From: Asaia siamensis
GTDB taxonomy: Bacteria > Pseudomonadota > Alphaproteobacteria > Acetobacterales > Acetobacteraceae
DNA length: 64,000 nt
NCBI RefSeq assembly: GCF_014635085.1
Contig: NZ_BMCH01000002.1
Location: 372,001-436,000 of the forward strand
Reading direction: 5' to 3'
Shown: piece after piece, positions 48,042 through 56,893 of the stretch
How the letters are laid out: every line of letters begins with the position of its first letter
Position numbering within the stretch: the first letter of the stretch is position 1
Program-made: the position numbers and the translations under genes
The notes under the pieces: model-generated
Told to the model about the DNA's origin: nothing
Seen by the model: the letters and a program-made list of their open reading frames with translations, nothing else
Databases searched by the model: none

Positions 48042-49525
48042 CAGCGGCTGTCTTTCTGGAATTGCGGAATGTCTTCAAGACATTCGGCAATTTTCAGGCC
48101 CTGCGTGGCATCGACTGGGATGTGCGTGAGGGCGAAATTCATTGCCTGGTAGGCGAGAATGGATGCGGCAAATCGACGCTCATCAAGGCAGTTTCCGGCG
48201 TTCATGCGCCTGACGCAGGCGGCGAGATGCGCATTGCGGGGCAGGAAATCCTGTCATTCGACCCGATGCGGGCGCGGGCGCTGGGCATTCAGGTCGTATT
48301 TCAGGATCTGGCGCTTTTTCCCAATCTGAGTGTTGCCGAAAATATCGCGTTTGATGCCAATCTCGGGCGCGGATTCAGCCCGAAAGCGGCCATAAGGCGC
48401 AAGGCGCGCGAGACTCTCGATCGGCTCGGTCATGATCTGCCCCTCGATTTGCCCGTCGACTCATTGTCGATCGCTGAACGCCAGATTGTTGCCATTGCCC
48501 GCGGCCTCGCCGGATCGGCCCGCCTGATTTTCATGGATGAGCCAACTGCTTCGCTTACGCGTGCCGAGGTGCGTCGTCTGCTCGATCTGGTGCGCAAGCT
48601 TTCGGCTGCAGGGATTGCCGTCGTTTTCGTGTCGCACCGACTGGATGAGGTCTCGGCCATAGCCGAGCGGATTACGGTCATGCGTGACGGGCGTATGGTT
48701 GGCACCTATCCGGCTTATGCGCTTGACCAGCGGACATTGATTCACCTCATGACCGGCATCGAAATCGCCTCGCATCATGTCGCGCGCGATTGCACGTCGC
48801 GTGATGTGGTGCTGGAGACGCGCCATCTGAGTCGTCGTGGTGAATATGATGACGTGTCGCTTTGCCTGCATGAAGGCGAGGTTCTGGGGCTGACGGGTCT
48901 GCTCGGCGCGGGGCGCACCGAATTGGCACTTTCGCTTTTTGGCATGACAAAACCCGATTCCGGGGCGCTGATTGTCCATGGGCAGGAGCGTCGTTTCCGT
49001 AATAATCAGGACGCTCTGGCTGCAGGCCTCGCTTATGTCTCGGAAGACCGATTGAATCTGGGCATCAATGCAGAGCAATCCATCGTCGATAATCTGGATA
49101 TTGCTGTCCTGCCCGGCCTCGCAAATCGCTTTGGGCTGATTTCGGATGCGTCACGCACGCAACTCGCCCGTGACTGGGTCGCACGTCTGAATATCAAGCT
49201 CAGCTCGGTCGAAGATGCCATCAATACGCTTTCGGGCGGCAATCAGCAGCGTGTCATTTTGGCGCGCTGGCTGGCGTCCCATCCGAAAATCCTGATTCTC
49301 GATAGTCCGACTGTTGGTGTCGATATCAAAAACAAGGAAGGCATTTATGCCCTGATACGCGAATTGAGCGATCAGGGCGTCGGTATTCTCGTGATTTCCG
49401 ATGAGATGATCGAGCTTTTCGCGACCTGCGATCGCATTCTGCATATGCGCAATGGACGTATCGCTGGCGACTACAACCCGTCTCTCATAACCGAACAGGC
49501 CCTTGAGGAGCGGATCTATGCCTGA
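48038..49525 (+). CDS. Sugar ABC transporter ATP-binding protein (two ABC domains)
   Basis: A 495-residue RbsA/MglA/LsrA-type ATPase. Domain 1 has Walker A GENGCGKST, the degenerate signature LSIAERQIVAIARG and Walker B LIFMDEPTASLT. Domain 2 starts around residue 265 with GLLGAGRTEL and keeps LSGGNQQRVILARW and LILDSPTVGVDIKNK. In this family the second site is usually catalytically weak. It drives import through the two permeases. The start overlaps the binding-protein stop, and the end overlaps the first permease by 8 bp. Confidence 0.95.
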   Translation: MTAAVFLELRNVFKTFGNFQALRGIDWDVREGEIHCLVGENGCGKSTLIKAVSGVHAPDAGGEMRIAGQEILSFDPMRARALGIQVVFQDLALFPNLSVAENIAFDANLGRGFSPKAAIRRKARETLDRLGHDLPLDLPVDSLSIAERQIVAIARGLAGSARLIFMDEPTASLTRAEVRRLLDLVRKLSAAGIAVVFVSHRLDEVSAIAERITVMRDGRMVGTYPAYALDQRTLIHLMTGIEIASHHVARDCTSRDVVLETRHLSRRGEYDDVSLCLHEGEVLGLTGLLGAGRTELALSLFGMTKPDSGALIVHGQERRFRNNQDALAAGLAYVSEDRLNLGINAEQSIVDNLDIAVLPGLANRFGLISDASRTQLARDWVARLNIKLSSVEDAINTLSGGNQQRVILARWLASHPKILILDSPTVGVDIKNKEGIYALIRELSDQGVGILVISDEMIELFATCDRILHMRNGRIAGDYNPSLITEQALEERIYA

Positions 49526-50522
49526 CCTCTCATCCCTGCGAAACCGGCCTGAATTCTGGCTGGCCTGTGTCATCGCTATTTTCATCGTCGCACTTTCTCT
49601 GGCGACGCCTAATTTTCTCAGCATTTCCAATTTTGTCGATCTTACCGAGAGCTATGCCGTCCAGGCCATTATGGCCACCGGGCTCTTTGTTGTGCTGATC
49701 GCGGGCGGGATCGATATCTCTTTCGCAGCGACGGCATCGGTGGCGCAATATGTGGCAGCCCTTCTGGCCACGCGTTTCGGGCTGTCGCCGGTACTGGTCA
49801 TTCCGGCAGGGTTGATTGTCGGCACGCTGCTCGGGTTCATCAATGCGACACTGGTCCATTATGCGCGGGTCAATTCGATCATTATCACCATCGCGACCAT
49901 GAATGTGTATTTCGCCCTGCTGATGTACGCGACGGGCGGGCATTCCATTTATAATCTGCCCGAGTGGTGGAGCGATCGGATTACCTTTCTGCAGTTCGAG
50001 ACGGCAGGGGGCGATCTGGTGCGCATCACCTTGCCCATTATTGTCATGATTGCCTCGCTCGGGCTGTGCTGGGTGCTGCTCAACCGATCGAAAACAGGCC
50101 GCCAGCTTTACGCCATGGGCGGCAATGCCGAAGCCGCGCGCCGTATCGGGCTGAATATCTCCCGATTGCAGTTTTTCGCCTATGGTTTTGCCGGGTTCAT
50201 GGCCGCTCTGGCAGGGCTCGTTCAGGCCAATCGTGTGGGTGAGGCGGTGCCGAATGCCCTTTATGGCACCGAGCTTTCCGTGCTCTCCGCTGCCGTACTC
50301 GGGGGTGCCTCGCTCCTGGGCGGTGTTGGCACGATTGGCGGCATTACACTCGGCATCCTGATGCTGGCCATCATTCAGAACGGCCTCAATCTGCTCGATA
50401 TCTCGCCCTATTGCTTCGAGATCATTACAGGGGCGATCATCCTCGCCTCGACCAGCCTCACGGCGCTGTCGGTGCGCAGTCGTACCCGTTCCCGCCTTGT
50501 CGAGGAGGCACCCAATGTCTGA
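49518..50522 (+). CDS. Sugar ABC transporter permease 1
   Basis: A 334-residue inner-membrane protein of the RbsC/LsrC family. It has about 10 hydrophobic helices and the motif GMNAEAARRIGL-like segment (GGNAEAARRIGLNISRL) plus GGASLLGGVGTIGGITLG, the permease-ATPase contact. The ATG at 49518 follows GAGGAG and overlaps the ATPase stop by 8 bp. The next permease starts 8 bp before its end. Such a pair of unequal permeases suggests a heterodimer. Confidence 0.92.
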   Translation: MPDLSSLRNRPEFWLACVIAIFIVALSLATPNFLSISNFVDLTESYAVQAIMATGLFVVLIAGGIDISFAATASVAQYVAALLATRFGLSPVLVIPAGLIVGTLLGFINATLVHYARVNSIIITIATMNVYFALLMYATGGHSIYNLPEWWSDRITFLQFETAGGDLVRITLPIIVMIASLGLCWVLLNRSKTGRQLYAMGGNAEAARRIGLNISRLQFFAYGFAGFMAALAGLVQANRVGEAVPNALYGTELSVLSAAVLGGASLLGGVGTIGGITLGILMLAIIQNGLNLLDISPYCFEIITGAIILASTSLTALSVRSRTRSRLVEEAPNV

Positions 50523-51534
50523 AAATCTGACGGGACGGAACGTCTCCATGGACGATCTTCTGGGGCCATTGCGGCGGGTGTTTCCAGCGCGTGTTTCGGG
50601 TCAGGCTCTTGCCACACTTGCCCTGGCGGTTGGATTCAGCCTTGTCGTGCCAGGGTTTTTCAGCCTCGGCTCGATGCGGTCGATGATGTTCCAGCTGCCG
50701 CAGCTTGGTCTGCTGGCGCTGGCCATGGCCATCCCCATGATGTCCGGAGGGCTCAACCTCGCCATTATCGCCATAGCCAATGCCTGCGGTCTCGCCATGG
50801 TAACGGTACTGGCGCATCTGCCTCTGGCAGGGCATGGCGCAGGTTATGTCACGCTCTGTATTCTTCTGGCGCTCATGACGGGGATGGTGCTGGGTACGGC
50901 GCTCGGCGGGCTGACGGGCTGGCTGATCGTGCGCACCAGAGTCCACCCCATTCTGGTCACGCTGGGCGTCATGTCGATTGTTGAAGGTACGAGTATCTGG
51001 CTGACGCGAGGCGAGGTGATCTCCGGTCTGCCATCGCTCTATGGTCAGATCGGCAATGCGTCTCTGCTTCAGATACCGCTCGCCTTTCTGGTATTTCTGG
51101 TGGTGGCTGGCGTCATGCATGTCGTGTTGCAGCACACATCTTTCGGCATCTCGATCCGTATGATCGGCTCCAACGCGCTCGCCACGCGCTATTCGGCGGT
51201 CAATGTCGACCGGGTAACGATCAGGATCTACGCGCTCTCGGGTTTTCTCTGCTTCTGCGCTGCCTGCCTGATGCTGGCACGGTATAATTCCGCCAGTGCG
51301 GCCTATGCCAAATCCTATCTGCTGGTAACCGTTCTTGCTGCGGTGCTGGGTGGGGTCGATCCCAATGGCGGGTTCGGACGTGTAACCGGGCTGGTTCTGG
51401 CCATGGTCATGCTGCAGCTTATCGCAACAGGCTTCAATCTTCTGGGATTCAGTGACTACCTGACGCTCGCCATCTGGGGGCTCGTCCTGATCGGTGTCGC
51501 CTGTGCGCAGGCATTGCTGAAGAAAAGGCGCTGA
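50515..51534 (+). CDS. Sugar ABC transporter permease 2
   Basis: A 339-residue second permease of the RbsC/LsrD type. Hydrophobic helices, the IRMIGSNALATRYSAVN segment and VLGGVDPNGGFGRVTG are family features. The ATG at 50515 follows GAGGAGGCACCC and overlaps the first permease stop by 8 bp. It ends the operon that starts at the LacI gene. No sugar kinase, aldolase or dehydrogenase lies behind it, so the catabolic steps are encoded elsewhere. Confidence 0.92.
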   Translation: MSENLTGRNVSMDDLLGPLRRVFPARVSGQALATLALAVGFSLVVPGFFSLGSMRSMMFQLPQLGLLALAMAIPMMSGGLNLAIIAIANACGLAMVTVLAHLPLAGHGAGYVTLCILLALMTGMVLGTALGGLTGWLIVRTRVHPILVTLGVMSIVEGTSIWLTRGEVISGLPSLYGQIGNASLLQIPLAFLVFLVVAGVMHVVLQHTSFGISIRMIGSNALATRYSAVNVDRVTIRIYALSGFLCFCAACLMLARYNSASAAYAKSYLLVTVLAAVLGGVDPNGGFGRVTGLVLAMVMLQLIATGFNLLGFSDYLTLAIWGLVLIGVACAQALLKKRR

Positions 51535-51543
51535 CACAGATTT

Positions 51544-51591
51544 CCCGAAGGAAAGGTTTTCGGGACGGGTGTGGGGCCAAAGCCCCACACC
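51544..51591. repeat. Two-hairpin intergenic element, copy E
   Basis: CCCGAA/TTCGGG (51544-51564) is followed by GGTGTGGGG-CCAAAG-CCCCACACC (51568-51591) between the convergent permease and M20 genes. It has no T tract. The layout repeats that of copies A, B and D. Confidence 0.55.
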
Positions 51592-51598
51592 GGCTCAT

Positions 51599-53011
51599 TC
51601 ATTCACTGTCTGCGGCAGGCATGACGTCTTCCGGAATGAGCGTTACGTAGGGCTGCACGGCCAGACGCTCGGCATGGTCCTTTTTGGCGGCTTCCAGCAG
51701 ATCAGGGTTCGTAAACAGGTCGAGCCCTGTCATGGCCATGACCTTGGCGACATGCACCATGCCCTTATGGGCGACGGAAGACTGGCCCTGAGCCGTCATC
51801 TGCCATGAATGCAGCTGCGTGCCGATGGCGCATGTCGCACCAAGGGCCTGCACGGTGGGAACGGTCCAGCTCACATCACCCACATCGGTAGAGCCCAGCG
51901 ACGAGCGGTTGCCGCCTGCGGGAAGCACGAAATTGGCCAAGGGCTGGTCGAGGTCGGGCTTGGCGCCAGCGTGATGGAAGGCAGCAATGATATCGCTTTT
52001 CGGGAAGGTCGCCTGCATCTTGCGGGCGAAATCGCGATCGTCCTCGTCGAAAGGGGGAGGCCCCAGACGCTCGACATGGCCTTGCATGGCGGCTTCGAGA
52101 GGCGGGCAGGGCAGGATATTGGCCATGGCGCTTATCACGCGCTCCTGCACCGTCGTTTCTGTCATCAGCGCAGCGCCCTGAGCGATCTTGCGCACGCGCT
52201 CTGTCAAAGGCACGAGATCAGCCAGATCGAGCGTGCGCACGACATAGCGGATGGTTGTCTTGGCCTGAACGACATTGGGGGCTGCGCCACCAGCGTCGAG
52301 ATAGGCGTAATGGATACGTGAGCTCGGCAGCATATGCTCTCGCAGGTAATTCACACCGACATTCATCAGCTCGGCAGCATCGAGTGCGGAGCGACCGAGA
52401 AAGGGCGCTGCTGCTGCGTGGGCGGCCTTGCCGGTGAAGGTGAAGTCGAGACGGATATTGGCCAGCGATGAGGGCGGAAACACGCCGGTGAAAAAGAGCG
52501 GATGCCAGGAAATGGCCGCATCGACATCATCGAATACGCCTTCACGCACCATGAAGGCCTTGCCTGCGCCACCCTCTTCGGCGGGGCAGCCATAATAGCG
52601 CACACGCCCGGGCAGATCATGCGCTGCCAGAAAGTTCTTCAGTGCGGTAGCTGCCAGAAGCGCTGCCGATCCCAGGAGATTATGCCCGCAGGCATGGCCA
52701 TTGCCGTCACCGGGCAGGGGCGTATGCTCCGTTACCCCTGCCGCATTGGTCAGGTCAGGCAAGGCGTCATATTCGCCCAGAAAGGCAATGACCGGGCCGC
52801 CTTCTCCGGCTTCGCCCATGACCGCGGTCGGGATGCCTGCGACATTACGTGTAACGCGAAAGCCCTCTTCGCCCAGTTTTTCAGTATGCAGCGCGCAGGA
52901 GCGTATCTCTTCGAAGTTTGTCTCCGGCACTTCCCATACAGCATCGCTCAGCGCGATCAGGCTTTGCGCACGGTCATCGACAAAGGAGAGAATGGCATCG
53001 GTATTTTTCAT
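51599..53011 (-). CDS. M20-family amidohydrolase (AbgB-like)
   Basis: A 470-residue M20 metallo-amidohydrolase resembling aminobenzoyl-glutamate utilisation protein B. Metal ligands are in GNGHACGHNLLG (H106, H110), with the catalytic Glu pair in CPAEEGGAGKA. The lid begins around NIRLDFTFTGKAAHAAAAPFLGRSALDA. It should cleave an amide or N-acyl bond of a small molecule. It lies 28 bp downstream of the MHS symporter gene on the same strand, implying that it acts on the imported compound. No export signal is seen. Confidence 0.9.
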   Translation of the reverse strand: MKNTDAILSFVDDRAQSLIALSDAVWEVPETNFEEIRSCALHTEKLGEEGFRVTRNVAGIPTAVMGEAGEGGPVIAFLGEYDALPDLTNAAGVTEHTPLPGDGNGHACGHNLLGSAALLAATALKNFLAAHDLPGRVRYYGCPAEEGGAGKAFMVREGVFDDVDAAISWHPLFFTGVFPPSSLANIRLDFTFTGKAAHAAAAPFLGRSALDAAELMNVGVNYLREHMLPSSRIHYAYLDAGGAAPNVVQAKTTIRYVVRTLDLADLVPLTERVRKIAQGAALMTETTVQERVISAMANILPCPPLEAAMQGHVERLGPPPFDEDDRDFARKMQATFPKSDIIAAFHHAGAKPDLDQPLANFVLPAGGNRSSLGSTDVGDVSWTVPTVQALGATCAIGTQLHSWQMTAQGQSSVAHKGMVHVAKVMAMTGLDLFTNPDLLEAAKKDHAERLAVQPYVTLIPEDVMPAADSE

Positions 53012-53039
53012 CAGGAAAATCCTTGTCGGAGGAACAGGG

Positions 53040-54338
53040 TCAATAGGCCCGATCGGCCTCGGAGGTGATGATCGTCGCGCCGGGCGCGGGCGGGATCATG
53101 CGCCTGCGCAGGGCAAGATAAGCCAGAAGCGAGAGCGGCATCAAAACCCCCAGCATCCAGGCGGGCACCATGGGGTCATGGAAACGGGCGATCAGCAGCA
53201 CCGTGACGGGTTGGGTCAGGCCACCAAAAACGGACACGGCCAGAGCATAGACGAGCCCGAAGATGAAAGCGCGGCTATGGTCGGGAATGGCATCGAAGAG
53301 CAGCCGCCAGACCGGCGCGATGAGCAGGCCGGAAGAAAGAAAGACCGTCAGGTTCAGGCCGATCTGTGTGCCAAGGCCGGGATAGGTGATGGAAAGCGCA
53401 TAATAGAGCATGCAAAGCGGTGTGCCGATGATGGACACCATTATGACGAAAAGCTTCGGGTCCGGGTTGTTATGGGCAATGCGCATGCCCGCAATGACTG
53501 CAACCACACCGCAGATCAGCCCGAGCGCCATGGCGAGCATGGCCGTGCCGGGCGGAAGATGCAGAACGGCGATCGCATAGCTCACACCGAATGTACGCAG
53601 GTAATTGGTGATGGTGCCGCAGATGATGAGGGCAAAGACCAGCAGGATCTTTGGCGTGACCAGCAGGCGCAGTGTGGCGCCGAAAGGATGCGGTTCTGCG
53701 TGATGATCATGCTGTGCCGGGAGCTGGCGACGCAGCCAGAACCCGAATGGCAGGATGGCAATGCCGATGAAGAACGGAATACGCCAGCCCCAGGCATAAA
53801 GAGCGTCATGGGAGAGGGTGAGGGAGAGGATCAGCCCGAAAATGACGGCCACGACCATGCCCAGAAGCTGGGTGACATATTGCATGATGCTGATGATGCC
53901 GCCCTTTCCGGGTGGGGCCGCATCGTAGAGCATGGCAGTGGCAGGGCCGACCTCGCCACCATCTGAAAAGCCCTGCAGCATGCGGGCCAGAACGATGAGA
54001 AAAGCGGCAATCAGGCCGATCGAACGGGTCGATGGGGTGGCAGCGAGCAGAAGCGAGCCTGTGGCCATGATCGCAAAGGTGAGCATGAGCGCGGCCTGAT
54101 GGCCGTAGCGTCTGGCATAGATGCCCACGCAGAAGGCGCCGAGCGGACGCAGGAAAAAACCGGCGCCGAAGGTGATCAGGGCATCGAATAGCCCTGCCAG
54201 CCCCGAACTATTGGGAAAAAACGCCTTGGCAATCATGGGAGCGAAAAACGCATAAGCCATGAAATTGTAGAATTCGAGGAAATTGCCCACACAGGCGGCC
54301 ATGATGACCCGTTTCCTGTCCTGATCCGATCCTGTCAT
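53040..54338 (-). CDS. MFS transporter of the metabolite:H+ symporter (MHS) type
   Basis: A 432-residue inner-membrane carrier with 12 helices. It starts with IMAACVGNFLEFYNFMAYAFFAPM, has LRPLGAFCVGIYARRYGHQAAL (motif A), and ARMLQGFSDGGEVGPATAML, all typical of the KgtP/ProP group. It probably imports a carboxylate-type compound by proton symport. The ATG at 54338 follows AAGGAG at normal spacing, while the longer upstream frame overlaps the receptor gene. It lies between the TonB receptor and the M20 enzyme, all on one strand. Confidence 0.9.
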   Translation of the reverse strand: MTGSDQDRKRVIMAACVGNFLEFYNFMAYAFFAPMIAKAFFPNSSGLAGLFDALITFGAGFFLRPLGAFCVGIYARRYGHQAALMLTFAIMATGSLLLAATPSTRSIGLIAAFLIVLARMLQGFSDGGEVGPATAMLYDAAPPGKGGIISIMQYVTQLLGMVVAVIFGLILSLTLSHDALYAWGWRIPFFIGIAILPFGFWLRRQLPAQHDHHAEPHPFGATLRLLVTPKILLVFALIICGTITNYLRTFGVSYAIAVLHLPPGTAMLAMALGLICGVVAVIAGMRIAHNNPDPKLFVIMVSIIGTPLCMLYYALSITYPGLGTQIGLNLTVFLSSGLLIAPVWRLLFDAIPDHSRAFIFGLVYALAVSVFGGLTQPVTVLLIARFHDPMVPAWMLGVLMPLSLLAYLALRRRMIPPAPGATIITSEADRAY

Positions 54339-54367
54339 GAGACATGTCTCCTTGCCGGGTAAGGCGC

Positions 54368-56740
54368 TCAGTAGGTGAGGCCGATGCGGCCGCCGATGAA
54401 GCGTGGCGGGCCGGGTATGCGGAAATAGGTCGTGGTCGATTGCGAGCTCGTGGTGAAATACTCCCGGTTCAGGATATTCGACGCATAGATGGTGGCTGTC
54501 CATGGGCCTTTGAGCGGATGCACGGTGACATGCGCACCGAGCAGGAAATAGGCAGGAAGCTGGTAATTGCCGGTGCCACCGGGAACCATCGATTGTGCCG
54601 AGCGGAAATTCCAGTCGACGCCTGCTTCGCCTTCATAGCGGCGCAGGAAGGTGAGACGGTAATCGCCCGAGCCATTCAGGGTGAGCTTGGGGTTCATGCC
54701 TTCAGTGCCGGCATAATCCGTGTAGATCGGTGCCCATATGCCGGTCTGCTGATATTGTGCGTTGACAGCCGACGCGTTGATGGCCTGGAATTTCTGGTAT
54801 TTGCTGCGCAGGAAGCCGAAATTCTGCGTCAGATAGACGTGACGGATGGGGTTGATTTCGGTGTTGAATTCCACACCCCAGATTTGCGATTTCGGAATAT
54901 TGTCGAAGCGCCCCAGAGGTCCGTAGCCGGGAACGACATAGCTGCCGAGATATTGCTGGTCGTGATAGTCATAATAGAAAGCAGCGGCGTTGAGCCGGAA
55001 CCTGTTGGGAATGATGTCGGCCTTGAAGCCGAGCTCATAAGCCAGAACGGTTTCGGGTTTGAACGGGTCGAGCTGGCCCTGCACCACCGTATTATTGGCG
55101 GTCATGCCGCCGGGCTTCATGCTGCGGCTTACCTTGAAATAGGTCATGAGATCCTTGGTGGCCTGAAACTGCACGCCAAGTGTTCCGGCAAACTGGTTCA
55201 TGTTCGAGCCGGTGGACTGGAATTGCAGGCTGCGTCGCCCGAACTGCACCGTACGCAGATTGAGCAGCTGGCGATCATCCGCCTCATGCGTCAGCCCCCC
55301 GATCAGCGTCACCCGATAGGGGAGTTTGTAGGAGAGGTGCACGAATTGCGAGAAAGTCTGCTCGTTCTGGCCGAAGGAGGTCTCCTGCAGATAGCCACGT
55401 GTCGGCACGTAATCGGTGAAATCGAAGAACGATTGCTGCGTCATGCGTACGCGGTCGTAATAGGCCCCGACTACCCATTCGAGCGGCTGCTTCTTGCGTG
55501 ATTCCAGACGCAGTTCCTGAGAGAAGCTGTTGGCGACGATATTGCGGTAATTATCGCCGGTCGCCCAGAGGGTGCCGTCCTGATCGGTATATTCGCCCAC
55601 GCGTTCGGTCTCGAAGGCGCTGATGCTCTTGAGCGCTGCGAAGCCGAAATCATGAGACATCTTGAGGTCGGCACCCCACATCGTGTTGTGCGCGCTGGGT
55701 GACAGGGATGTCGAGCGGCCGATCAGCTTGGCCAGGCGGGCATTATAATCCCATTGCGCCTGCTGGTAGGAGAGTGTCGGGTAGCCACGGCTGGGCAGGA
55801 AATTGATCACAGGCTTTGCGGCCACGACTTGCGAATTGTCCTGCACCCAATGGCCGCTCAGCATGATTTCAGTATGTTCTTCGGGGCGCCAGCGCAGCTT
55901 GGCGCGCAGGGCACCGAGATTGGCATCGCCCAGATGGGCGCCAGTGCTCGGGTTGGTCTGCCAGCCGCCGCCCTGCATGGTCTGCCCGGCGATACGGAAG
56001 CTCAGCTTGTCGCTTATGATCGGGCCGGAAACGAAGAGATTGGTGCGGCTGCGGGCATAGCTCGCAATATCCTGCGATACGCCACCATGCCAGTCATCGG
56101 TCGGGTCCGAGGTGCGAAACGCGATTTCACCGCCCGTATCGGTCTGGCCATGGCTGAACCCGACGGGGCCCGGTTCCACCGCAGCGCCCGCAATATCGAA
56201 CATCAGCCCGGCCGCCATACGGGCCAGCGGGTAGGCGACATCGTCATAATAAACGAGCACCGAGGACATGTTGTTCTGCGTGTAGTCGTTCAGCCCGATA
56301 CCGCGCAGAAAGAAATTGGTCGAGCCGGTGCCATTGACGCTTTGCACGGTGAGGTTGGGCGCGACACGGGGTAGATCGAGCAGAGAGACGACGCCCTGTC
56401 GGGTGAGTGTCTCTGACGTGATATGCGTCGTGGCATCAGCTTCGTGCTGGGCCGAATTGAAATGCAGGCGTCGGCGGGCGGTGGTGACTGTCAGGGTTTC
56501 GGCACCACCAGCAACCGGTTTGTGATGCGTCGCACTACGAAGCGGGGCCGCCTGCTGCTTCTTGGCGGTTTTTACGGCTGCGCGGGAGTGCGGCAGGGCG
56601 CGGTCCGGGGCATCAGGGCTGGAAGCGGCTTCGGCAAGGCTTGAGAAAGCCGGGGCGGACACAGAGGCCAGCAACAAAAACATCGATGCTTTGATACATT
56701 TCTTGGTAAGGCGTTTTTGTTTCTGGGAATCTGTCATCAT
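54368..56740 (-). CDS. TonB-dependent outer-membrane receptor
   Basis: A 790-residue receptor. A signal peptide (MFLLLASVSAPAFSSLAEAA) leads to a TonB-box-like ETLTVT, then a plug domain (EADATTHITSETLTRQGVVS, LPRVAPNLTVQSVNGTG, NFFLRGIGLND). A barrel follows and ends in ..RIGLTY. The lineage resembles receptors for plant or aromatic conjugates rather than classical siderophore receptors, but the ligand is not certain. Two start codons are adjacent: the second (56737) has the better spacing from AGGA. It is followed by the symporter gene and is divergent from a LysR regulator. Confidence 0.92.
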   Translation of the reverse strand: MMTDSQKQKRLTKKCIKASMFLLLASVSAPAFSSLAEAASSPDAPDRALPHSRAAVKTAKKQQAAPLRSATHHKPVAGGAETLTVTTARRRLHFNSAQHEADATTHITSETLTRQGVVSLLDLPRVAPNLTVQSVNGTGSTNFFLRGIGLNDYTQNNMSSVLVYYDDVAYPLARMAAGLMFDIAGAAVEPGPVGFSHGQTDTGGEIAFRTSDPTDDWHGGVSQDIASYARSRTNLFVSGPIISDKLSFRIAGQTMQGGGWQTNPSTGAHLGDANLGALRAKLRWRPEEHTEIMLSGHWVQDNSQVVAAKPVINFLPSRGYPTLSYQQAQWDYNARLAKLIGRSTSLSPSAHNTMWGADLKMSHDFGFAALKSISAFETERVGEYTDQDGTLWATGDNYRNIVANSFSQELRLESRKKQPLEWVVGAYYDRVRMTQQSFFDFTDYVPTRGYLQETSFGQNEQTFSQFVHLSYKLPYRVTLIGGLTHEADDRQLLNLRTVQFGRRSLQFQSTGSNMNQFAGTLGVQFQATKDLMTYFKVSRSMKPGGMTANNTVVQGQLDPFKPETVLAYELGFKADIIPNRFRLNAAAFYYDYHDQQYLGSYVVPGYGPLGRFDNIPKSQIWGVEFNTEINPIRHVYLTQNFGFLRSKYQKFQAINASAVNAQYQQTGIWAPIYTDYAGTEGMNPKLTLNGSGDYRLTFLRRYEGEAGVDWNFRSAQSMVPGGTGNYQLPAYFLLGAHVTVHPLKGPWTATIYASNILNREYFTTSSQSTTTYFRIPGPPRFIGGRIGLTY

Positions 56741-56857
56741 GCTTCCTGCCGGTGATTATTGGAGCAAAGCGCGGTAACCGCCTGTGTCGGTAAATGGCCG
56801 ATGAAAGATTATGGAATTAAAACGTTTCGTTATTGAAGCAAAATAGGGTTATGTCAT

Positions 56858-56875
56858 GTCAACCATTTGGTTGAC
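56858..56875. promoter_or_regulatory. Perfect 18-bp palindrome in the divergent promoter
   Basis: GTCAACCA-TT-TGGTTGAC lies 18 bp before the LysR-family start and about 118 bp before the receptor start. It fits a regulator-binding site that governs both genes. The assignment to the LysR protein is inferred from position. Confidence 0.7.
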
Positions 56876-56893
56876 GCTCCGAAGGAGAGAGAC

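Noticed and set aside
50458-51588. Antisense frame over the sugar permease
   Set aside because: Highly charged composition typical of the reverse of a membrane protein, and no ribosome site.
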